From Paenibacillus zanthoxyli JH29 (lineage in GTDB: Bacteria; Bacillota; Bacilli; Paenibacillales; Paenibacillaceae): a stretch of 42,092 bases of DNA. The notes beneath the pieces are model-generated. The model was not told the DNA's origin, ran no database searches, and was given only the letters and a program-made list of their open reading frames with translations. Of the stretch, positions 24,067-31,404 are shown piece after piece. A program made the position numbers and the translations under genes. The DNA is taken from NCBI RefSeq assembly GCF_000520715.1, contig NZ_ASSD01000514.1, forward strand, positions 1 through 42,092, read 5' to 3'. The first letter of the stretch is position 1, and every line of letters starts with the position of its first letter.

Positions 24067-24106
24067 TGTCATTAGGCCGAAATATCTGACATTAAGTCGA
24101 AAATAT
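24067..24106. repeat. Two tandem 20-bp direct repeats in the control region
   Basis: TGTCATTAGGCCGAAATATC (24067-24086) and TGACATTAAGTCGAAAATAT (24087-24106) share 14 of 20 positions. They lie between the two promoters. Confidence 0.6.
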
Positions 24107-24128
24107 AGATATTTTGTCGAAGTTCCAG

Positions 24129-24158
24129 TTGCAAAATAATATTTTATGTGACTATAAT
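24129..24158 (+). promoter_or_regulatory. Rightward promoter of the epimerase gene
   Basis: TTGCAA (24129-24134), an 18-base spacer, TATAAT (24153-24158). Confidence 0.65.
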
Positions 24159-24163
24159 TACTG

Positions 24164-24183
24164 TGATATTTGATCAAATATCA
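24164..24183. promoter_or_regulatory. Operator palindrome 2, rightward side
   Basis: TGATATTTGATCAAATATCA, a perfect 20-base palindrome with the same core as site 1. It begins 6 bases after the -10 box and so covers the expected transcription start, a classic repressor position. Confidence 0.9.
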
Positions 24184-24275
24184 ATTTTCTATCTAATTCC
24201 GCATCAAAATCTTCAAATTACGTTAGATTTCATAACATCATTTTCTTACTGCCGACTGAAAAACGAGGTGTAGGT

Positions 24276-25409
24276 ATGCTTATTTCACAAATTGATGTGT
24301 TCCGATGTGACCTCCCGCTCTCTCCCCCATTCACTCATTCTTCGTCCGGGACCGTCACGCATCTAAAAGAAATCTATCTGCGCATTACGGCAGATTCCGG
24401 CGTCACCGGCTGGAGCGAGGTTCGCGGAAACTGCGAATACGTTACCGGCGATACGCCCGAACGAGTGGCGGCCGTTCTTACGCATACACTGGGCCCCGCA
24501 CTGCTCGGAAAGCCTGTGATGAACAGAAATAGGATCAATGCCCAGCTCGACAGGCTGATTAACGGAAACAGCGCGGCCCGCGCCGCGGTGGATATTGCCC
24601 TGCTTGATCTCATGGGCAAGGAGTTGAAAGTGTCTGTCGCCGAGCTGCTGGGGGGACGGATGCGGGATTCCATCCCAAGCGATGCCACGATCGCCTTCGG
24701 CACACCGGATGAAGCCGAGGAGGAAGCGGCCCGGTATTTACAGAACGGCTTTCGGACCATTAAGGTGAGAGTCGGCCCGGACCGGGCCACTGATCTTGAA
24801 CGGGTGCAGCGGGCCAGAGCCGTTATTGATTCGCTCGGGCTTGGCGCAGAAGTTCTTCTGTGTGTCGATGCCAATCAGGGATGGACGCCCAAGCAAGCGT
24901 CCATTCGCTTGAGGGAACTTGAAGCGCTCGGCGTGGAATGGGTGGAGCAGCCCGTACCCGCTGATGATTTCTCCGGTCTGAAACAGGTCCGGCAGCAGAC
25001 ACGGGCCGCCGTTGTAGCCGATGAGAGCTGCCGGACCTGCGCGGATGTAGCACGGATTGCCGCCGACGGCGCAGCCGATATTGTTCATTTGAAGCTTGTA
25101 AAGGCGGGATCGGTATCCAATCTGCTGCGGATGATGGCGGTCGCCGAATCCTTCGGCCTCCCGTATATGCTGGGGCAGATGGACGAGGGTCGGCTGGCTA
25201 CCGCCGCGCTGCTGCAAATCGCGGCGGCTTCGCGCGCCAGCCACTTTGAAGTGTGGGGGTTCCAGCGGGTCCGTCCCGAAGACGATCCCGCCGGCGCACT
25301 CACAGTATCGAACGGAGCCGTATCCGTTCCCGAAGGCTTCGGACTGGGAGTAACCGTCGATGAATCCCGCTTGACCAAGATCGCCAGTTTGTCCGTAGAT
25401 GGAGTGTAA
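24276..25409 (+). CDS. Enolase-superfamily enzyme, muconate-lactonizing / dipeptide-epimerase subgroup
   Basis: 377 residues. The barrel carries K163-x-R165 in TIKVRVG, metal ligands D198 (VDANQGW), E224 (VEQPVP) and D249 (VADESC), and K273 in HLKLVKAGS, the opposing base. This is the layout of the MLE subgroup: dipeptide epimerases, N-succinylamino acid racemases and lactonizing enzymes. GAGGTG lies before the ATG. It is transcribed away from the operon but shares the GntR operators, so it should act on the same compound, perhaps changing its stereochemistry before the M20 or M24-fold enzyme acts. Single gene, ended by a strong terminator. Confidence 0.93.
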   Translation: MLISQIDVFRCDLPLSPPFTHSSSGTVTHLKEIYLRITADSGVTGWSEVRGNCEYVTGDTPERVAAVLTHTLGPALLGKPVMNRNRINAQLDRLINGNSAARAAVDIALLDLMGKELKVSVAELLGGRMRDSIPSDATIAFGTPDEAEEEAARYLQNGFRTIKVRVGPDRATDLERVQRARAVIDSLGLGAEVLLCVDANQGWTPKQASIRLRELEALGVEWVEQPVPADDFSGLKQVRQQTRAAVVADESCRTCADVARIAADGAADIVHLKLVKAGSVSNLLRMMAVAESFGLPYMLGQMDEGRLATAALLQIAAASRASHFEVWGFQRVRPEDDPAGALTVSNGAVSVPEGFGLGVTVDESRLTKIASLSVDGV

Positions 25410-25440
25410 ACCGCCTCATGGATTGCGAATATATTATAGA

Positions 25441-25489
25441 AGCAAAACAGCAAGCCTCCGTTTGATTGGAGGCTTGCTGTTTGCTTTTT
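25441..25489 (+). terminator. Terminator after the epimerase gene
   Basis: AAACAGCAAGCCTCC (25445-25459) and GGAGGCTTGCTGTTT (25468-25482) pair perfectly; GCTTTTT follows. Nearly the same hairpin recurs at 29301-29340. Confidence 0.92.
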
Positions 25490-25610
25490 CCCAAAAGTTA
25501 AAATTATGCATCTATCTGTAGTCACGGACGTATTCAATGTTATACCTTTAAATGAAATCATAGCCCTAAATATTGGAGATAAGTTATCATATATAAAGGA
25601 GGTGCGTCTT

Positions 25611-26354
25611 GTGAACAGCTCAAGATTCGTGAAGCTGCTAGGGCTTATTGCTGGAGTTATAGTCTTGGATATTGTAATTTTGTCACCGGGGTTATTAGGA
25701 GTGGAAATCGGAGGTGAAAATGCCCTTGAGACGGCTTCGGGCGTAACCTTGCTGGTTATTAGTTTCCTTCTGCTGCTGTATGGGAGTTATGCTTTACTGT
25801 TTAAACCTCCTGTTCTGGCGCCTGTAAAAAACATGAAAACACATGAGGATTATATAGCCGCGCTTAATCATTACAGAAATGCAAAGGGGTTAAAGAAGGA
25901 TATCGCTCTCGCCCTGGATCAGTTGGATCGGATAGAAAAGAAGAAATACACCTTGTCAGATGTCCTTAGCCAAAGATTTGATCAAGCGGAGCTAAGCTAC
26001 AAGAAGTTCCATTCAGTCATTGATGCGGTAGAACAACTTTTTTACCTGAATATCAAGGGAATCCTGAATAGGCTTAGCGTATTCGATGCTTCTGAGGTCT
26101 CCGCTTTCACCAGCGAGCAGAAACCCACGCAGTTGCCCAATAAACTGGTTCAAGAAAAAACAGCTTTACACAATGAGTACTTAACCTCCATAACGGGGTA
26201 CCTTGGCGCAAATGAAGAAATTCTGCTGAAGCTAGACAAGCTGCTGCTGGAGATCTCTCAATTGGACAGCACAGATTATCAAAATGTGGAGGATATGCCG
26301 TGCATGCAGGAAATGGATGCATTGATCAAGCAGACGAAGTTCTATAAGCAATGA
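25611..26354 (+). CDS. Membrane protein of the TelA/VWA cassette (XpaC-like position)
   Basis: About 247 residues from the GTG at 25611, which has AAAGGAGGTG at the right distance; an ATG at 25506 opens the same frame but has no ribosome site. Two membrane helices (LLGLIAGVIVLDIVIL and LLVISFLLLLYGSYALLF) are followed by a long, mostly helical cytoplasmic part (YRNAKGLKKDIALALDQLDRIEKKKYTLSDVLSQRFD). I cannot name the family; membrane proteins of the XpaC type hold this place next to TelA in other Firmicutes. First of three tightly packed genes and probably part of one complex with them. Confidence 0.8.
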   Translation: MNSSRFVKLLGLIAGVIVLDIVILSPGLLGVEIGGENALETASGVTLLVISFLLLLYGSYALLFKPPVLAPVKNMKTHEDYIAALNHYRNAKGLKKDIALALDQLDRIEKKKYTLSDVLSQRFDQAELSYKKFHSVIDAVEQLFYLNIKGILNRLSVFDASEVSAFTSEQKPTQLPNKLVQEKTALHNEYLTSITGYLGANEEILLKLDKLLLEISQLDSTDYQNVEDMPCMQEMDALIKQTKFYKQ

Positions 26355-26367
26355 AAGGGAGATGAGC

Positions 26368-28056
26368 ATGGCTAGAAGGGGGAAAGCTTTTGTGGTATTA
26401 GGGGTTATTGCGGTGGCCGTTTTTGTTCTTGTGTATTTTGGGATCAACTTAACTTCCAATTTAGGTAAAAGCCAGGCACAGGTAACCACGGAAGATGCAG
26501 CCAAGCAGCTGGATAAATTGTACAAAGGCATTTCTGTAACTTCCGCTGAACCGATAAAGGGTCAGATCGACCTTGATCCTGCGTCTGTCGGCGATTCATT
26601 GCCCGATATCTCCAAGTTCCCTATATCCGTAGCCAATACAACGGACAGCTTCGCAGAGATTTTCTCTTCTACGGAGAAGTCAGGAACCGGCGTAGACGGG
26701 TGGTTGAATGAAGTAGCAACAGATTTCAACAAGTCCAACATTGTCATAAATGGGAAGCCCGTTTCTGTTAAAATCCGCAATATTGCTTCGGGAACAGCCG
26801 CAGATTACATAAAATCGGGCAAATATATGCCGGACGCCTTCACTCCTTCCAATGAGCTGTGGGGAGAAATGGTCAAAGCGCAAGGCATCCAAACTCAGCT
26901 TATATCGAAGCGTCTTGCCGGCAATGTGGCCGGTATTGTCACAACTAAGAAAAAGTATGATGAGCTGGTGGGCAAGTACGGCTCCTTGAACATCAAGACG
27001 GTTACAGACGCTATAGCGGATAACGAGCTGGCTATGGGATACACCGATCCGTTCGCCAGTTCCACCGGCCTCAACTTTCTGGTGACCGCCCTTCAGGCGT
27101 TTGACAGCACGGATTTACTTGGGGAAAAAGCAGTTCAAGGGTTCGAGCGGTTCCAAGCTAATGTCCCTTTTACCGCGTCCACAACTTTGCAAATGCGTGA
27201 TGCGGCTAAGTCGGGAATGCTTGACGCTTTTGTCCTGGAGTACCAAACGTATGTCAATGCGCCGGATCTGAAGAGCGGGTATGTGTTCACTCCTTTTGGG
27301 GTAAGGCATGACAGTCCGCTGTACGCTTTGGGCAATTTGCCGCAAGATAAGCTGGACATTATTAAGAAGTTTGCGGAGTTCGCAAGGCAGGATAAGTATC
27401 AGAAATTAGCTGCGGACAAAGGATTCAATGGTCTTCCGGATTACCAATCCGAGCTTAAAGCGGTTGACGGCACCCTCCTATCCTCCGCGCAGAAGCTGTG
27501 GAAGGAGAAGAAGAACGGGAATAAGGCGATCGCGGCGGTATTTGTGGCCGATGTGTCAGGAAGTATGGACGGCGAACCTCTCAATCGGTTAAAAGAGTCG
27601 TTGTTAAAAGGTCAAAAATACCTCGGCAGAGACAACAGCATTGGTTTAGTTTCGTACTCCAGTGAAGTCTCAATCCAGCTTCCGATTGGGAAGTACGACA
27701 CGAATCAGCAATCGATGTTTGTCGGAGCGGTCAACAACCTTCAGGCCGGCGGCGGCACAGCTACTTTTGACGGTATTGTGGTGGCCATGAAAATGCTTCA
27801 GGATGAGCTGAAGGTTAACCCTGATGTTAAACCTGTAATCTTTGTCTTAAGCGACGGGGAAACGAATGAAGGGCATTCGCTCGATGATATCAGAGGGCTA
27901 ATTGAAACCTATAAAATTCCGGTATACACGATTGGCTATAATGCGAATATCAAAGCGCTGCAAAGCATTTCAGGTATCAATGAGGCGGCCAGCATCAACG
28001 CAGATACAGATGATGTTGTGTACAAGATCGGTAATTTGCTCAACGTTCAAATGTGA
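26368..28056 (+). CDS. Membrane-anchored solute-binding-like protein fused to a VWA domain
   Basis: About 562 residues. One N-terminal membrane helix (AFVVLGVIAVAVFVLVYFGI), then a region like an extracellular solute-binding protein (about 70-370: VDGWLNEVATDFNKS, YMPDAFTPSNELWGEM, LAMGYTDPFASSTGLNFL), then a VWA domain from about 385. The metal site of the VWA is complete: DVSGSMD, Thr in GGGTATFDG and Asp in LSDGETNEG. VWA domains bind partner proteins through this metal. The ATG at 26368 is preferred over that at 26362 because of the AAGGGAG spacing. The binding-like part probably lies outside the membrane. Ligand and partner are unknown; TelA is the obvious candidate partner. Confidence 0.88.
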   Translation: MARRGKAFVVLGVIAVAVFVLVYFGINLTSNLGKSQAQVTTEDAAKQLDKLYKGISVTSAEPIKGQIDLDPASVGDSLPDISKFPISVANTTDSFAEIFSSTEKSGTGVDGWLNEVATDFNKSNIVINGKPVSVKIRNIASGTAADYIKSGKYMPDAFTPSNELWGEMVKAQGIQTQLISKRLAGNVAGIVTTKKKYDELVGKYGSLNIKTVTDAIADNELAMGYTDPFASSTGLNFLVTALQAFDSTDLLGEKAVQGFERFQANVPFTASTTLQMRDAAKSGMLDAFVLEYQTYVNAPDLKSGYVFTPFGVRHDSPLYALGNLPQDKLDIIKKFAEFARQDKYQKLAADKGFNGLPDYQSELKAVDGTLLSSAQKLWKEKKNGNKAIAAVFVADVSGSMDGEPLNRLKESLLKGQKYLGRDNSIGLVSYSSEVSIQLPIGKYDTNQQSMFVGAVNNLQAGGGTATFDGIVVAMKMLQDELKVNPDVKPVIFVLSDGETNEGHSLDDIRGLIETYKIPVYTIGYNANIKALQSISGINEAASINADTDDVVYKIGNLLNVQM

Positions 28057-28079
28057 TTATTTTTTAGGGAGGGATTGCC

Positions 28080-29219
28080 ATGGCATTTACAATGGAAGTC
28101 GTTAATCCGGAGAAGATTAAGTCGGCTATTGAAGAGCAGGTTAAACCGGTGCCTGAGGAAGTAGCCCAGCTTAAGGAGCTGGCGGTAAACAATGTCTCCA
28201 CGATCCTGGAGCTGGATGTCGATTCATTAGAGAAGCGGAAAGAGATCCTGCAATCGATCGATCAATTCGGGATGAATACGATGCGGTCTTCGTCGGAGAA
28301 AAATGCTCTTTTGCAGGTGTCTGTAGGGAACCTGTCCAGAACGGGCGATGAAGGCGGCCAAGTTGCCAAGGGGTTAACCGAGCTGCAGCTTCAGTTGAAG
28401 GATTTGGACCCGAGTGTAGTGGATTTTGCCAAGAGCGGTCTCCTGGGAAAGTTGTTTAACCCGCTGCGCAGCTACTTTGCCAAGTATCAGAAGGCGGATG
28501 CGGTCATTTCGGACATTATTACTTCTTTGGATAAAGGCAAGGCTGTATTAAAAAATGATAACACGACTTTGGAGTTTGAACAGCAGGCGCTGCGGGAGCT
28601 TACCAAAAAGCTGCAAAAGGAAATCCAGCTTGGCATGCTGATGGATGAAGAAATTGAGTCTCAGATTGAAGCGGCAAAATCACGCAATGAGTCGGAGGAT
28701 AAAATCCGGTTCATTACCGAAGAGGTGCTGTTTCCGCTGCGTCAGCGCGTGATGGATTTACAGCAAATGCAGGTAGTTAATCAGCAGGGGATCATGGCGA
28801 TCGAAGTCGTCATCCGAAATAACAAAGAGCTAATCCGCGGGGTGGACAGAGCCCGAAACGTGACAATCTCCGCCCTGAAAATCTCCGTCACCGTGGCCAG
28901 CGCGCTTTACAATCAACGGATCGTCTTGAAAAAGATTGAGCTTCTTAACCAAACCACCAACGATCTAATAAGCGGCACTTCAAAAATGCTGAAAGATCAA
29001 GGTGCGGCGATTCATAAGCAGTCACTAGAAACGAGTATTTCAGTAGACACGTTAAAACAGGCTTTCACGGACGTGCTGTCCGCTCTGGATTCGATCAGCA
29101 CTTACAAGCAGGAGGCCCTTCCCAAAATGCGTGACACCATCAATCAGTTCAGAGAGCTGGCGGACACCGGGGAACAGCAGATACAGCGTCTGGAAAAGGG
29201 ACAGAAGTTAGGTCTGTAG
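28080..29219 (+). CDS. TelA-family toxic anion / stress resistance protein
   Basis: 379 residues, mostly alpha-helical with coiled-coil stretches. Typical TelA segments: LDVDSLEKRKEILQSIDQFG near the start, SYFAKYQKADAVISDII, LDKGKAVLKNDNTTLE, then LGMLMDEEIESQ, EEVLFPLRQRVMDLQQ and VVIRNNKELIRGVDRARNVTISALKISVTVASAL. TelA proteins are linked to tellurite, colicin, phage or cell-envelope stress in several bacteria; the biochemical activity is not settled. GGGAGGG lies before the ATG. Third gene of the cassette after the VWA protein, with a terminator downstream. Confidence 0.93.
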   Translation: MAFTMEVVNPEKIKSAIEEQVKPVPEEVAQLKELAVNNVSTILELDVDSLEKRKEILQSIDQFGMNTMRSSSEKNALLQVSVGNLSRTGDEGGQVAKGLTELQLQLKDLDPSVVDFAKSGLLGKLFNPLRSYFAKYQKADAVISDIITSLDKGKAVLKNDNTTLEFEQQALRELTKKLQKEIQLGMLMDEEIESQIEAAKSRNESEDKIRFITEEVLFPLRQRVMDLQQMQVVNQQGIMAIEVVIRNNKELIRGVDRARNVTISALKISVTVASALYNQRIVLKKIELLNQTTNDLISGTSKMLKDQGAAIHKQSLETSISVDTLKQAFTDVLSALDSISTYKQEALPKMRDTINQFRELADTGEQQIQRLEKGQKLGL

Positions 29220-29300
29220 TAGAAGTCCGAGTTGAAGACCCTCAGCACCGTCCGTCTAACGGGAGGTCTCCGGTACTCAACGGGCTTTAAGCCCCGCACA

Positions 29301-29340
29301 AAAACAGCAAGCCTCCGGATCACCGGAAGCTTGCTGTTTG
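29301..29340. terminator. Terminator between telA-like and acyltransferase genes
   Basis: AACAGCAAGCCTCCGG and CCGGAAGCTTGCTGTT form the stem with one mismatch. It is followed by T-rich sequence on both strands and can serve both converging genes. Confidence 0.85.
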
Positions 29341-29430
29341 TATTTTCTGATCCCTGACAGCTTGCCAAACCGTCCATTATAGAGCATTGGATTTGCCTCT
29401 GCCGTTTGTTCGTTCAAGATCCTTTTCTCA

Positions 29431-30588
29431 TTATAGCCGGAACAACAGCTTCACGACAGGAATCTTTTTCAGCAGCAGCACTATCCCAAGGGAAAGAATC
29501 AGCACGGCGGCTCCATAGATCAGATTGGCAAGCAAATTCGTACTAAAGGGCAGCAGTTTATAGTAAGGAAGCGTAAACCAGCCGACTATGACATGAATGA
29601 AATAAATCCCCAGCGTATTCGAGCCGATGATCTCCATTCCCTTAGGCAGCCGGGGAGATTTGCCCTGTTTGTAGCGGGAGGACAGGATAAAAAGACCTGC
29701 GGTAACGATAAGGGTCATTAGGGTATCGTACCCGTCAAAAACCGTATCGAATACTTCCCCGTTCGACTGACTCATGATTATCCCGTATCCAAACAGCGCA
29801 ATCAGCGCGGTCAATATAATCCCCGTCAGCACCGGACTGCTGGGCCTGCGGAAACGGTTCTTTTGCAGCTGGGCCATCAGCCAACCGCCTAAGATGAAGT
29901 ATACGATCGAAAAAGCATAAAATCCGTTGAATACATTGAAGTTATTGAAAAAGTTATAATTCTTCTCCAAATAATTGACCTTCATTACCCATTCCGCCGT
30001 ATTGGCGAGATTGCTGAGAAAGACGTTCCCGAAAGTGAGCAGAAAAGCCGCACCGAAGAAAAAGTACAGCGGCCCTTTATCTTTTTTATCGTAGACTTCT
30101 TTAATCAAGGGAAACAGGATATACAGACAGACCAGCGTCTGCAGAAACCATAGATGGTTTATTCTAAACATCTTCCATTCGATCAAGGCTTTGGCAAACT
30201 GAACCGGCGTATAGCTGTCGCCGTTGATCGGAATTAGGATAGCCAGGGTAAGAATGCCCCAAACCACCGTCAGAATGCAGATCATAATGATTTTGTATAC
30301 ATGCTTGCGGAGATTATAGCTCTTGTTCAGCATCAGCGCCCCGTTTACCATAAAGAACAGCGGAACCCCGGCACTGGCAATGCCTTTTACAGCATAATTT
30401 AAATACGTGAAAAAAGAAGGGTTGGTCAGAACATCGGTAGGAAGATCGTTGAAATGATAAAAACAAACCAAATAAATGGCAACCACTTTAATCAGATCCA
30501 AATAAACCAATCGCTCCCGGGGTCTGATTTGGGGCCTACCTTCGTGTTGAGCCGTTTGGGTAAGTTTGACAGGTGCTCCAGCCGCCAT
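29431..30588 (-). CDS. Membrane acyltransferase of the Acyltransf_3 family
   Basis: About 385 residues with about ten membrane segments. The family's N-terminal RLVYLDLIKVVAIYLVCFYHFND carries the conserved histidine, then AGVPLFFMVNGALMLN, INHLWFLQTLVCLYILFPLI and NTLGIYFIHVIVGWFTL follow in the usual order. Such enzymes move an acetyl or succinyl group onto wall or surface sugars. The ATG at 30586-30588 is chosen because GAGGTG stands 6 bases before it. Alone on the strand; its acceptor is unknown. Confidence 0.9.
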   Translation of the reverse strand: MAAGAPVKLTQTAQHEGRPQIRPRERLVYLDLIKVVAIYLVCFYHFNDLPTDVLTNPSFFTYLNYAVKGIASAGVPLFFMVNGALMLNKSYNLRKHVYKIIMICILTVVWGILTLAILIPINGDSYTPVQFAKALIEWKMFRINHLWFLQTLVCLYILFPLIKEVYDKKDKGPLYFFFGAAFLLTFGNVFLSNLANTAEWVMKVNYLEKNYNFFNNFNVFNGFYAFSIVYFILGGWLMAQLQKNRFRRPSSPVLTGIILTALIALFGYGIIMSQSNGEVFDTVFDGYDTLMTLIVTAGLFILSSRYKQGKSPRLPKGMEIIGSNTLGIYFIHVIVGWFTLPYYKLLPFSTNLLANLIYGAAVLILSLGIVLLLKKIPVVKLLFRL

Positions 30589-30826
30589 CCCGCTCACCTC
30601 GATTTCACATTATTTATTGCCTGTCCGCTCCGGCGCCAGGCTGCTTTCATTTATTATATCAACGGAACCTTTTTACAACATTCTCCTTTCAGATGTCATG
30701 GAATAACTCTATATAGTGATGCAAGAAAAGAAACGTTATGTTAAAGAGCGCCGATAGTTCCGGACCTCTGGAATAAAATGCAAGCCCCCTCCTCATACTA
30801 TGTGCAAGAAGATGGAGGTGAATGTC

Positions 30827-30997
30827 ATGCCTAAAAATAGCGCCGATCCCAAATACGACCGCGCAGATAATCGTGCGGATAAGAAACACAATCAACAGAA
30901 TAACGATCATTTCACCGAAGAACCTCAGACACTTAGAAACCATAAAGCTGCTGATTATGTCCCAAGTTTAAATGGTATTCCTAAAAATGAAAGTTAA
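30827..30997 (+). CDS. Small hydrophilic protein, 56 residues
   Basis: The start is fixed by GGAGGTGA five bases before the ATG. The protein is very hydrophilic and rich in Asn, Asp, Lys and His (KYDRADNRADKKHNQQNND), with no hydrophobic segment, so it is probably disordered. I recognise no family; a spore or stress-related small protein is possible but only a guess. It has its own terminator. Confidence 0.65.
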   Translation: MPKNSADPKYDRADNRADKKHNQQNNDHFTEEPQTLRNHKAADYVPSLNGIPKNES

Positions 30998-31004
30998 ATA
31001 GCAG

Positions 31005-31045
31005 CAAGGCTGCTCTCACGTCGAATGACGGGAAAGCGGCCTTTT
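31005..31045 (+). terminator. Terminator after the small gene
   Basis: AAGGCTGCTCTCACGTC and GACGGGAAAGCGGCCTT form a 17-base stem with a few wobbles and a 4-base loop, then TT. Confidence 0.7.
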
Positions 31046-31048
31046 CCA

Positions 31049-31292
31049 TTATTTGAATACCGTGACGGACACCAGCCTGCCATTTTCCTTGGATTCCTCA
31101 TAAGTAATCGGCCACGATAACATTTTCCAACAAACCATCAAGCAATTTCACAAATTCCGTTCCATCACAATATAATCTTTACCGCCTTTAGTAAAGGTGT
31201 GTTCGGTTTGCATAATCGAGATCCATTTCCGGCCACATGACCTCATGCCGCAGCTGCCAGACTTGCTCTTTTTGAATCACCTTAATATCCAA
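31049..31292 (-). pseudogene. Degenerate remnant beginning like a GNAT acetyltransferase
   Basis: From a TTG with GGAGG upstream the frame reads LDIKVIQKEQVWQLRHEVMWPEMDLDYAN, the typical start of a small GNAT protein, then stops. Further fragments in shifting frames read KDYIVMERN, LLDGLLENVIVADY and EESKENGRLVSVTVFK before a stop at 31049; these may come from a different gene. At least three frame breaks are present. Not functional. Confidence 0.6.
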
Positions 31293-31404
31293 AGCGTATC
31301 ATCCTCCATTGTAAAAAAGACCAAAGAAAAAAGGGCCAATATGCCCGCCCTCTTCTGTAATATGATTATAAAGTTTTCTTATTCGTTGGTCTAATACCTC
31401 GGTA

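Noticed and set aside
24067..24106. CRISPR-like reading of the tandem repeats
   Set aside because: The units are adjacent, without spacers, only two in number, and no cas gene is nearby.
24738..25244. 168-residue frame opposite the epimerase gene
   Set aside because: It is a shadow of an intact enolase-superfamily gene and has no start signals.
25506..25610. Upstream ATG for the TelA-cassette membrane protein
   Set aside because: No ribosome site there; AAAGGAGGTG before the GTG at 25611 and the hydrophobic N-terminus after it support the later start.
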